From Rhodanobacter glycinis (GTDB lineage Bacteria; Pseudomonadota; Gammaproteobacteria; Xanthomonadales; Rhodanobacteraceae), in the NCBI RefSeq assembly GCF_006438785.1, contig NZ_RCZB01000003.1:186001-250000 (forward strand): a DNA stretch of 64,000 nucleotides, in the 5' to 3' direction. The notes below the pieces were generated by a model. That model did not search any database. It was not told where the DNA came from and saw only the letters and a list, made by a program, of their open reading frames with translations. This document shows positions 19,275-27,784 of the stretch, in pieces. The first letter of the stretch is position 1, and the number at the start of each line of letters is the position of its first letter. The translations under genes were made by a program, and so were the position numbers.

Positions 19275-20426
19275 TCACTGGCCGGCCAGCGCTGACATCA
19301 CGGTAGCCACCAGCAGGCCGAAACCTGTGCCGAGGATATAGCCCAGCAAGGCCAGCAGGACCCCGACCGGCACCAGCGCGCGCGAATAGCTCGCGGCCAG
19401 CACGGGCGTGGCGGCGACGCCACCGATCTGCGCCAGCGACGAGATGCCGCAAAGGTAGAGGTCGAAACGGAACAGCTTGGCGAAGCCGATCAGCAGCACC
19501 GCGTGAATGGCGATGATGGTGACGCCGCACAGCAGATACAGCGGCGCCGCGGCGATGCCATGGAAGTTGCTCTGCGAGGCAAGTACCGCGACCACGCTGA
19601 TCAGCATCGCGCTGGAAATCGTGCCGGCGCCCGGAAACCGTGCCAGTGGCGTGTGCGCCACCACCAGTCCCGCGGCCGTGGCCAGCAGGATCGTCCATGT
19701 GGTGCCGCTGACCATGCTGGAAACCGGCAGCCAGCCCGACAGCCAACCCGACAGCGCGGCCACCGCCAGCGCCATGCCCAGCCACAGCAACACGCTGTCG
19801 TAGGTGGTCGGCCCGCTGGCCGGCGTCTCGGCCACCTCCATGTCGCCGCTGGATTTGGCTCCGGTCCAGCGGTTGAACGCCGGCGCCAGTCGCGCCACCG
19901 AGAACAGCACCACCACCCACATCGAGTAGCACAACGCATCGGTAAGCAGCGACATCGCCAGGTGCTGATCGGACATTCCGATCGCCTGCTTCACCGCGAT
20001 CATGTTGGCGGTGCCACCCATCCAGCTGCCGGATAGCGCGGCCAGTGGCTGCCAGTCGTTGCCCGGCAGCCAGTGCCGGTACAGCAGGAAAGTAGCGATG
20101 AAGGCGATGAACAGGGCGATCGCAGCACAGGTGAATACGCCCAGCACGCGCGGTCCCAACCGCCAGATCGCGCGCAGGTCGCAGTTGATCATCAGCAGGA
20201 ACAGCAGCGCCGGCACCATATGTGCGGTGAGCATCGACTGCGCCGCGCGGATCTCGTCATTGACCTGCCACAGGCCCGACACCGCCAGTGCGGTGACGAA
20301 CAAGTAGGTGAACACGATCGGCGGCAACACCGAGAACACCCGCCAGCCGAAGCGCCGCTCCATTGCGGGGAACAATCCCGCCGCCAACAACATCACGGCC
20401 AGATAAGGCCAGACCGTATGGATCAT
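19275..20426 (-). CDS. DUF819 (YjcL-like) membrane protein, candidate permease
   Basis: The 383-residue product has about ten hydrophobic helices and the DUF819 hallmark SGSWMGGTANMIAVKQ, with a second GGVAATPVLAASYS motif near the C-terminus. These two glycine-rich elements suggest an inverted-repeat transporter. No substrate is established. As first gene of an operon with a periplasmic C40 peptidase and a cytoplasmic epimerase, it is the best candidate for bringing the L-Ala-D-Glu dipeptide across the inner membrane (inference). ATG 20426 has AAGGGAA just upstream. Confidence 0.78.
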   Translation of the reverse strand: MIHTVWPYLAVMLLAAGLFPAMERRFGWRVFSVLPPIVFTYLFVTALAVSGLWQVNDEIRAAQSMLTAHMVPALLFLLMINCDLRAIWRLGPRVLGVFTCAAIALFIAFIATFLLYRHWLPGNDWQPLAALSGSWMGGTANMIAVKQAIGMSDQHLAMSLLTDALCYSMWVVVLFSVARLAPAFNRWTGAKSSGDMEVAETPASGPTTYDSVLLWLGMALAVAALSGWLSGWLPVSSMVSGTTWTILLATAAGLVVAHTPLARFPGAGTISSAMLISVVAVLASQSNFHGIAAAPLYLLCGVTIIAIHAVLLIGFAKLFRFDLYLCGISSLAQIGGVAATPVLAASYSRALVPVGVLLALLGYILGTGFGLLVATVMSALAGQ

Positions 20427-20591
20427 TGCGTTCCCTTGTGGGTGGTTCGCGAGCAGGCGCAAACCCGTTGAGTTTCGTTGCCTAGGAATAGCTGATTCTT
20501 TACAAGTTCAATTGAAGCATAAATTATTGACCGGCATTTGCAAGCGTGTTACACAACGGTTTCAGGGGAATCAAATCGGGGACGTTGGTCG
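20427..20591. promoter_or_regulatory. Divergent control region of the muropeptide locus
   Basis: These 165 bases separate the leftward DUF819 operon from the rightward transglutaminase/TonB genes and are AT-richer than their surroundings. A perfect 10-base palindrome TTCAATTGAA lies at 20507-20516. It is a candidate operator, perhaps for the RpiR-type regulator in the leftward operon; this is inference. Confidence 0.5.
20528..20556 (+). promoter_or_regulatory. Putative sigma-70 promoter for the rightward arm
   Basis: TTGACC at 20528-20533 and TACACA at 20551-20556 are 17 bases apart, giving a recognisable -35 and a weak -10. Transcription would begin about 30 bases before the ATG at 20592. 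Confidence 0.4.
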
Positions 20592-22124
20592 ATGGATACG
20601 TTGTTACCTGTCGCAAAGGAAGTACGCCGCCGCGGCCATGGCCTGCGCATCACCTCGTGCCTGCTCGCCCTGCTGCTCGCCCTGCTGCTCGCCGCTCCGT
20701 TGGCGATGGCGACCGGTGCTGACAAACCTGTCGACGCCATCATCGCCCAAATCGACGCCGGCCACTTCAAGGCGGCCGACGCGGCGATCAGCGACGCGCT
20801 GGCCGCATCAAAGCTGTCCGCCGATACGAAAACCTCGCTCACGTTCCAACGCGAACGCATGCGCCGCATTCTGCTCGACTTCACCCTGAGCGCCGATGAC
20901 GTGAAGGCACGCGTGCGCAAGGAGATCCCCGACCTGACCGAGGCCGAGTTCGCGAAATGGAATGCAGCCGGCCTGTTCGAACACCAGGTCATCGACGGCA
21001 AGACGCTGTACTTCAAGCGCTCGCCGGGCAACCTGTTCCGGCTCAGCCCGGAGGCCGTGGCACGCCGCGCGGTGCAGACACCGCCCGGTGACGGGCCGAT
21101 GGAGACACTGAACGACCGTCAGCGCGCGATCTACCACGCCGCGCTGACCGAACAGCGCAGCAGCGTGCTGCCGCGACGCCTGCGCATGACCCAGATCCTC
21201 ACCGTCGATGCCGATGCGGTGCCCGCCGGCGAGACCGTGCGCGCGTGGATCCCGTATCCGCAGGCGGTGCCGGGCCAGCAGGAAGACATCCGCTACGTCG
21301 CCAGCGAACCGGTCACGCACGAGATCGCGCCCGAATCGGCGAAGCAGCGCACCGTGTATCTGGAAAAGCCTGCCGTGGCCGGCCAGAAGACCGAGTTTTC
21401 GGTGACCTACGAACTGACCCTGCTGGCGCAGTACCACGCGATCGACCCAGCCAAGGTCACGGCAGAGAAAATCACGCCGGAGTTGGCCCCGTTCGTGGCC
21501 GAACGCGCACCGCATATCGTGTTCACCGACGCCATGCGCAAGTTCTCGCACGACGCGGTCGGCGACGAGAAGAACCCCTACCGCATCGCGCAGAAACTGT
21601 TCGCCGCGGTCGACAAGATTCCGTGGGCCGGCGCGCGCGAGTACTCCACCATTTCCAACATCAGCGACTACGCACTACACGCCGGCCACGCCGACTGCGG
21701 CCAGCAGACCCTGCTGCTGATGACCCTGCTGCGCCTCAACGGCATCCCCACGCGCTGGCAGTCGGGCATGGTGTATTCCGACGACGGCAGCGACTACAGC
21801 AACATCCACGACTGGGGCTACTTGTACCTGGCGCCGTACGGCTGGGTGCCGATGGACGTCACCACCGGCCGGCTGCACCTGGCCGCGTCGGACGACAAGG
21901 CGCTGGAGTGGTTCTACCTCGGCGGCCTCGACAACTATCGCATCGCGTTCAACAACGACTTCGGCCAGCCGTTCGTACCGGCGAAGCGGCATTTCCGTTC
22001 CGACGACGTGGATTCACAGCGCGGCGAGGCCGAGTGGAAAGGCGGCAACCTCTACTTCGACCAGACCGGCTACGACTTCAAGTGGCAGATCCTGCCATCG
22101 ACGCACGGACGCAACAGCAAGTAA
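20592..22124 (+). CDS. Exported transglutaminase-like domain protein
   Basis: The 510-residue protein has a leucine-rich N-terminal membrane/signal segment (residues about 18-40). The C-terminal half holds a transglutaminase-like cysteine protease core: HADCGQQTLL, NIHDWGYLYL and PMDVTTG supply Cys, His and Asp. Such domains can be peptidases as well as cross-linking enzymes. Because it precedes a TonB receptor and faces a muropeptide operon, peptide processing in the periplasm is the favoured role (inference). The start used is ATG 20592 with GGGGA upstream; an in-frame ATG at 20538 has no visible Shine-Dalgarno. Confidence 0.78.
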   Translation: MDTLLPVAKEVRRRGHGLRITSCLLALLLALLLAAPLAMATGADKPVDAIIAQIDAGHFKAADAAISDALAASKLSADTKTSLTFQRERMRRILLDFTLSADDVKARVRKEIPDLTEAEFAKWNAAGLFEHQVIDGKTLYFKRSPGNLFRLSPEAVARRAVQTPPGDGPMETLNDRQRAIYHAALTEQRSSVLPRRLRMTQILTVDADAVPAGETVRAWIPYPQAVPGQQEDIRYVASEPVTHEIAPESAKQRTVYLEKPAVAGQKTEFSVTYELTLLAQYHAIDPAKVTAEKITPELAPFVAERAPHIVFTDAMRKFSHDAVGDEKNPYRIAQKLFAAVDKIPWAGAREYSTISNISDYALHAGHADCGQQTLLLMTLLRLNGIPTRWQSGMVYSDDGSDYSNIHDWGYLYLAPYGWVPMDVTTGRLHLAASDDKALEWFYLGGLDNYRIAFNNDFGQPFVPAKRHFRSDDVDSQRGEAEWKGGNLYFDQTGYDFKWQILPSTHGRNSK

Positions 22125-22177
22125 CCAGAAACTTTTCATAACACGGCATCGACGGCGTCGATGGGGGAGATCGGGAG

Positions 22178-25177
22178 ATGAGCAGTACTCGGACATTGCG
22201 CAGGAAGGTAATCTGCATCGCGCTGGGCCTTGGCCTTGCATCGCTGGGCGCGCCAATGGCATTCGCCGGCAACAATGACGGCTCGGTGGTGGGCCATGCC
22301 CAACCCGGTGCGGTGATCACCGTCGTGAGTCCGGCGACGGGGCTTACCCGCACCATCACCGCCGACCAGCGCGGCAATTACCGCTTCCCGTTCCTGCCGG
22401 TGGGTGAATACACGCTCAGCGCCAGCAAGGATGGCCAGCCGCTGGGCCAGCCACGCACGGTGACCGTCAGCCTGGGCAACGCCACCACGCTGGACTTGGG
22501 CGCCAGCTCCAACGCGACCGAACTGTCGGCCATCCAGGTCACCGGCAATGGCTTGCCGGTGATCGACGTGACCTCGACCGAATCGGCCACCAATGTCTCC
22601 CGCGCCGAACTGGTACGCCTGCCGGTCGACCAGAACGTCACCTCGGTCGCGCTGCTGGCCCCGGGCGTGGTCAAGGGCAATGCGAGCTTTGGCGGCATTT
22701 CCTTCGGCGGCTCGTCGATCGCCGAGAACGCGTTCTACGTCAACGGCCTCAACGTCACCGATTTCTACAACCGCAACGGCTTCTCCGAAGCCCCGTTCGC
22801 CTTCTACGACCAGTTCCAGGTCAAGACCGGCGGCTACTCGGTCGAGTTCGGCCGCACCACCGGCGGCGTGGTCAACGCGGTGGCACGTTCGGGCACCAAC
22901 GAATTCAAGGGCGGCATGGAAGTCACCCTGGAGCCGGGCAACTGGCATTCGCGCGCCGATGACCAGTACGACGCCAACGGCAATCGCTACCTCACGGCCA
23001 GCCACGACCAGGCCTCGCTGGTGAAGACGAACGTCTGGGCCTCCGGCCCGATCGTCAAGGACAAGCTGTTCATCTTCGCCATGTACGAAGCCCGCGGCAG
23101 CACCCCGCGCAACACCAACAACGCCGGCACCACGCTGACCGCCAACAATTCGGATACCGGTTTCTGGGGCACCACGATCGACTGGAACATCACCGACAGC
23201 AACGTGCTGCAGCTGATGGCGTTTTCCGACAAGAACAAGAACACCGGCGACGTCTACAGCTACAACTACGACACCAACACCATCGGCACACGGACCAACA
23301 AGGTCTTCAGCGATACCGGCGGCAAGGACTGGGCACTGACCTGGACCAGCTACCTCACCAATGACCTGTCGATGAAGCTGATGTACGGCCGCAACGAGCG
23401 CGAGGCATTCACCCGCTCGCAGCTGGACATCGGCTGCAACTACGTCTCGGCGAACAACGCGTTCCTGCAGATCCACGACCCGGGCGTGCAGCTAGGCTGC
23501 ACCAGCAGCTCGACCGTGTACGAGCGCAATGACGTGCGCAAGCAGGCGCGTGCCGATTTCGAGTGGACGCTGGGCGACCACCTGCTGCGTTTCGGCTACG
23601 ACCACGAGAACGACACGTCCGACTACAGCCGCCACTACGCCGGGCCGGGCGCGTTCTACTACAACCTTTACGCGGCCGATCCCGGCGACACCATTTCCAA
23701 TGGCGGCGTGATGCCGGCGGGCTACGACGCCTACGTGCGCGCGCGCCGCTACGAGATCGCCGGCACATTCACGACCAAGAACGCCGCGTACTACATCGAG
23801 GACAGCTGGAAGGTGACGCCCAACCTGGTGCTCAATGCCGGCGTGCGCAACGACAGCTTCGACAACCAGGATGCCGCGGGCAAGAGCTACATCAAGATGA
23901 GCCGTCAGATCGCGCCGCGACTGGGCTTCTCTTGGGATGTCGCCGGCGACGGCAGCACCAAGGTATTCGGCAACCTCGGCCGCTACTTCCTGCCGGTGGC
24001 CAACGTGATCAACATCAAGCAGGCCGGCGGCCTGCTCGACGAACGCACCTACTATGCCTTCGATGGCTGGGACTACCAGACCCTCAACGGTGTGCAGTAC
24101 GCGATCCCGAAACTGGGGCCGCAGATCGGCGCGGTGGACACATCGCAAGGCGACGGCACCGTGGGCGACCTGCGCTCCGAAGTCGACAAGAACATGGATC
24201 CGGTCTACCAGGACGAGGCGATTCTCGGCTTCCAGCAGATGATCAATTCGCAGTGGTCCTGGGGCGTGAGCGGCACCTACCGGCGCCTGCACAACGCGAT
24301 TGACGACATGGAGATCAGCGCCACCTCGCAGTGCGGCGAGAACGGCTACATCGGCTGGGTGATGGCCAATCCGGGCAAGAAAGTCACCGTATGGGGCGAC
24401 ACCAACTGCGACGGCACCGCCGATGGCTACCTCACCGTGGATACCTCCAAGGAAGGCTGGGCGATGTATGACGCCGACGGCAAATACCTGGGCCAGCGCG
24501 GCTGGGTGAAGCCCAAGCGCACCTATGCCGCCCTCGAGCTGCAGCTGAACCGGGCGTGGGACGAGAAGTGGTCGATGAACGCCTCGTACACGATGTCGTG
24601 GAACCGCGGCAACGCGGAGGGCCCGGTCAATTCGGATACCGATTTCGATGACACCGGCCGCACCGAGAACTTCGACGATCCGTGGGTGAACCTGGGCGGA
24701 GACGGCTACCTGCCGAACGACCGGCGCCACCAGTTCAAGCTGCGCGGCACCTATGCGCTCACCCCGCACTGGCAGCTCGGCGCCGACATGAGCGCCGCAT
24801 CGGGCGGCCCGATCACCGGCTTCGGCGTGGGCAACCCCTACGATGCCACCAACTATCACAGCTATTTCGTCTGCGTGCAGAACTGCGATTCGCCGGTTTC
24901 CGAGGATCGCGTCTACGCGCGTTCGCCGCGCGGCAAGTACGGCCGCCTGCCGTGGACGTTCACCCTCAACACCGGCATCAGCTACATCCAGCCGTTCGAT
25001 GGTGGCGAGTTCCGCATCAAGCTGGCCGTCTACAACCTGCTCAACCAGAAGCGCACCACGGCGGTGGATCAGGATCTGCAGACATCCATCTCCAATTCCA
25101 CCAGCGAAACGTTCCGCCAGCCGCTGGGCTTCCAGTCGCCACGCTTCACCCAGCTGACCATGTCCGTCAACTTCTGA
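22178..25177 (+). CDS. Oar-like TonB-dependent outer-membrane receptor
   Basis: The 999-residue protein has a signal peptide ending AMAFAGN and then a carboxypeptidase-regulatory-like beta domain (residues about 35-100, TADQRGNYRFPFLPVGEYTL). The plug domain follows (near residues 120-230, including YVNGLNVTDF and GRTTGGVVNAV), then a long beta-barrel ending MSVNF, where the terminal aromatic residue is typical of outer-membrane proteins. Xanthomonads have many such receptors for large substrates. Position between the transglutaminase and the peptide-catabolic genes suggests muropeptide or peptide uptake. GGGAG precedes the ATG. Confidence 0.9.
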   Translation: MSSTRTLRRKVICIALGLGLASLGAPMAFAGNNDGSVVGHAQPGAVITVVSPATGLTRTITADQRGNYRFPFLPVGEYTLSASKDGQPLGQPRTVTVSLGNATTLDLGASSNATELSAIQVTGNGLPVIDVTSTESATNVSRAELVRLPVDQNVTSVALLAPGVVKGNASFGGISFGGSSIAENAFYVNGLNVTDFYNRNGFSEAPFAFYDQFQVKTGGYSVEFGRTTGGVVNAVARSGTNEFKGGMEVTLEPGNWHSRADDQYDANGNRYLTASHDQASLVKTNVWASGPIVKDKLFIFAMYEARGSTPRNTNNAGTTLTANNSDTGFWGTTIDWNITDSNVLQLMAFSDKNKNTGDVYSYNYDTNTIGTRTNKVFSDTGGKDWALTWTSYLTNDLSMKLMYGRNEREAFTRSQLDIGCNYVSANNAFLQIHDPGVQLGCTSSSTVYERNDVRKQARADFEWTLGDHLLRFGYDHENDTSDYSRHYAGPGAFYYNLYAADPGDTISNGGVMPAGYDAYVRARRYEIAGTFTTKNAAYYIEDSWKVTPNLVLNAGVRNDSFDNQDAAGKSYIKMSRQIAPRLGFSWDVAGDGSTKVFGNLGRYFLPVANVINIKQAGGLLDERTYYAFDGWDYQTLNGVQYAIPKLGPQIGAVDTSQGDGTVGDLRSEVDKNMDPVYQDEAILGFQQMINSQWSWGVSGTYRRLHNAIDDMEISATSQCGENGYIGWVMANPGKKVTVWGDTNCDGTADGYLTVDTSKEGWAMYDADGKYLGQRGWVKPKRTYAALELQLNRAWDEKWSMNASYTMSWNRGNAEGPVNSDTDFDDTGRTENFDDPWVNLGGDGYLPNDRRHQFKLRGTYALTPHWQLGADMSAASGGPITGFGVGNPYDATNYHSYFVCVQNCDSPVSEDRVYARSPRGKYGRLPWTFTLNTGISYIQPFDGGEFRIKLAVYNLLNQKRTTAVDQDLQTSISNSTSETFRQPLGFQSPRFTQLTMSVNF

Positions 25178-25192
25178 TCGACCTCCCCGATC

Positions 25193-25225
25193 GCGGCCCG
25201 CCCCCTGGCGGGCCGCTCTTTTTTC
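25193..25225 (+). terminator. Rho-independent terminator after the TonB receptor gene
   Basis: A 10-base perfect stem GCGGCCCGCC/GGCGGGCCGC with a CCCT loop is followed by TCTTTTTT. It would cut the receptor transcript from the downstream lysA-dipeptidase genes, perhaps partially, since lysA follows by only 32 bases. Confidence 0.9.
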
Positions 25226-25256
25226 AGTCACCGCATCGACAGCCGGCACCTGACCC

Positions 25257-26558
25257 ATGTTCACGCAGACAAGCCGCCCGGCGGTACAGGAGCCCGTCCG
25301 CAATGCGGATGGCGAGAGCCTTGCTTTCGACGGGGTCGACCTTGAACAACTGGCACAACGCATACCCACCCCTTTCCATGCCTATTCGGCGAGCGCGATC
25401 CGGCAACGCATCGGCAGCCTGCAAGCTGCGCTGAGTGGTCTCGATGCCACGATCTGCTTCGCGGTAAAAGCCAACCCGAACCTCGCCATCCTGCAGCTGA
25501 TGGCCAACGCCGGCGTCGGCGCCGACATCGTGTCGGTCGGCGAAATGCGCCGCAGCCTGCACGCCGGCATGCCGCCGGAGCGCATCGTTTTCTCCGGCGT
25601 GGGCAAGAGCGCGGATGAAATCGCCGGCGCACTGACGGTCGGCATCCATCGGTTCAACGTCGAATCGCACGACGAACTGCTCACCCTGCAGCACCTGGCC
25701 GAAGCACAAGGCGTGACGGCGCGCGCCGCCGTGCGCATCAACCCCGATGTCGACGCGCACACCCACGCCAAGATCTCCACCGGCAAGTCGGAGAACAAGT
25801 TCGGCGTGAGCATCGACGAGGCGCGCCGCTGGTTCGCCGAGCGCCGCCGGCTGTCGCATGTGCAGCTCGATGGCCTGCACGTGCACATCGGCTCGCAGAT
25901 CCTCACGCTGGAACCGTTCCGGCTGGCGCTGCAGCGGGTGGCCGAGTTCTGGCGCGAACTCGAACAGGATGGCCACCCGATCACCAGCATCGACGTCGGC
26001 GGCGGGCTCGGCGTGTGCTACCGCGCCGGCGTGGATCAGCCGGTGGCCGCCGCCGATTACGTGAATGTGATCCGCGAGGCGTTAGCCGACTACCGCGGCA
26101 AGCTGCTGCTCGAACCGGGCCGCTATCTGGTTGCCGAGGCCGGCGTGCTGCTGACCCGGGTGATCCGCGTGAAGCCGGGCATCGAGCGGCAGTTCCTGGT
26201 GCTGGATGCGGCGATGAACGATCTGCAGCGGCCCAGCCTGTACGACGCCTGGCACGACATCGTGCCGGTATCGAACGCATCGCGGCCGTTGACCACCTAC
26301 GACATCGTGGGCCCGGTGTGCGAAACCGGCGACACCTTTGCGCGCGGACGCGAACTGCCCGAGTGCGCCGCCGGCGACCTGTTGCTGATCAAGGCGACCG
26401 GCGCGTACGGTACGTCGATGGCCTCCACCTACAACTCGCGGCCGCTGGCGGCCGAGGTACTGTTGAACCAGGGCCGTTATGCGCTGGTGCGTCGCCGCCA
26501 GCACTTCGAGGAAATGATTGCCGGCGAACAGCCGGCGCGCCATTGGGAAACCGCATGA
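25257..26558 (+). CDS. lysA: Diaminopimelate decarboxylase
   Basis: The 433-residue fold-III PLP enzyme has the cofactor lysine in CFAVKANPN (Lys71), the glycine-rich phosphate loop DVGGGLG, LHVHIGSQI, EPGRYLV and the C-terminal CETGDTFAR that completes the active site of its dimer partner. It converts meso-diaminopimelate to L-lysine. It carries its specificity-type motif STGKSENKFG. Its stop overlaps the next start (ATGA), so here it is tied to dipeptide breakdown rather than to other lysine genes. That suggests use of diaminopimelate from cell-wall peptides. Confidence 0.88.
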   Translation: MFTQTSRPAVQEPVRNADGESLAFDGVDLEQLAQRIPTPFHAYSASAIRQRIGSLQAALSGLDATICFAVKANPNLAILQLMANAGVGADIVSVGEMRRSLHAGMPPERIVFSGVGKSADEIAGALTVGIHRFNVESHDELLTLQHLAEAQGVTARAAVRINPDVDAHTHAKISTGKSENKFGVSIDEARRWFAERRRLSHVQLDGLHVHIGSQILTLEPFRLALQRVAEFWRELEQDGHPITSIDVGGGLGVCYRAGVDQPVAAADYVNVIREALADYRGKLLLEPGRYLVAEAGVLLTRVIRVKPGIERQFLVLDAAMNDLQRPSLYDAWHDIVPVSNASRPLTTYDIVGPVCETGDTFARGRELPECAAGDLLLIKATGAYGTSMASTYNSRPLAAEVLLNQGRYALVRRRQHFEEMIAGEQPARHWETA

Positions 26559-27784
26559 TCACCATGACCCGTCTCGCCACCCTCACCGCGCTGGCGCTGT
26601 GCGCGGTGCTGCCCGCCCACGCCGCGCAGCAAGCGGCGCCGCAGGATCCGCCGATCACCATCGACACCCACGTCGACATCCCCTTCAACTACATGCGCGA
26701 ACCGCGCTTCGACGCGGGCAAGCCCACGCCGCTGCTGGTCGACCTGGGCAAGATGGAACGCGGTGGCCTCAACGCGGCGTTCTTCGTGATCTGGGTGCCG
26801 CAGCACAAGCTCGATGCGGCCGGCTACGCCAAGGCGGTGGATCAGGCCGAGCAGAAGTACGACGCGATCGGCCGCATGCTGATGCAGTATCCCGACCGTA
26901 TCCGCCTGGCCACCACGCCGGAGCAGCTGCTGGCCAACCACAAGGCCGGTCTGCTGTCGGCGACGATCGAGATCGAGAACGCCTACTCGCTCGGCCACGA
27001 CATCCATCGTCTCGACGCCGCGTACGATCGCGGTGCGCGCTCGGTCGGTCTGGTACACGTCGGCAACAACGACCTGTGCACCAGCTCGCTGCCCGACACG
27101 GAGCATGGCGAGCCGGCGATGAACAGCGCCGGAGACAAGGGCATGAGCGAGTTCGGCCGCGCCGTGGTGAAGCGGGCCAACCAGCTCGGCATGCTGGTCG
27201 ACATCTCGCACGCCTCCGACGCCTGCGTGCGCGATGCGCTCAAGCTGTCCACAGCGCCGATCTACGCCACGCACTCCGGCGCCCGCGCCGTGCTCGATCA
27301 TCCACGCAATCTGCCCGATGACCTGCTGCGCGCGATCGCCGCGAAGGGCGGCGTGATCGATGCGGTGGCGTACAAGGAATTCCTGAAGAACGATCCGGGT
27401 CGCGAAGCGGCCGAAAAGGCCTTGCAGGCCGCCGTGGCAAAACAGGCCGGCGACAAGAAATACGACAGCGACAAGCACGACTACCTGCCGGCGATGGACA
27501 AGGGCATGGCCGAGATCCAGAAGAAGTACCCGCTAGCCACGCTGGACGACTACATGGACCAGATCCAGCACATGGTGAAGGTCGCCGGCATCGACCACGT
27601 CGGCATCGCTTCGGATTTTGACGGCGGCGGCGGCATCACCGGCTGGGCCAATGCCGGCGAGACGCGCAACGTCACCGCCGCCATGCGCAAGCGTGGCTTC
27701 AGTGACGCCGACATCGCCAAGCTGTGGGGCGGCAACCTGCTGCGCGTGTGGCGCGAGGTGGAACGCGATGCCGATCATCATTAA
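26555..27784 (+). CDS. Secreted membrane-dipeptidase (renal dipeptidase, M19) family enzyme
   Basis: The 409-residue protein has a signal peptide (ending AHAAQ). It carries the two-zinc ligands of M19 dipeptidases: DTHVD, a glutamate in TIEIENAYS, DISHAS, ATHSGAR, and ASDFDGGGG. M19 enzymes hydrolyse dipeptides including those with a D residue at the C-terminal position. In this operon L-Ala-D-Glu, L-Ala-L-Glu or similar cell-wall dipeptides are likely substrates. ATG 26555 overlaps the lysA stop and its own end overlaps the next gene by 17 bases. Confidence 0.9.
   Translation: MITMTRLATLTALALCAVLPAHAAQQAAPQDPPITIDTHVDIPFNYMREPRFDAGKPTPLLVDLGKMERGGLNAAFFVIWVPQHKLDAAGYAKAVDQAEQKYDAIGRMLMQYPDRIRLATTPEQLLANHKAGLLSATIEIENAYSLGHDIHRLDAAYDRGARSVGLVHVGNNDLCTSSLPDTEHGEPAMNSAGDKGMSEFGRAVVKRANQLGMLVDISHASDACVRDALKLSTAPIYATHSGARAVLDHPRNLPDDLLRAIAAKGGVIDAVAYKEFLKNDPGREAAEKALQAAVAKQAGDKKYDSDKHDYLPAMDKGMAEIQKKYPLATLDDYMDQIQHMVKVAGIDHVGIASDFDGGGGITGWANAGETRNVTAAMRKRGFSDADIAKLWGGNLLRVWREVERDADHH

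Noticed and set aside
23492..25369. 625-residue minus-strand frame opposite the TonB receptor
   Set aside because: Typical antisense shadow of a high-GC gene; the receptor has a signal peptide, plug and barrel on the plus strand.
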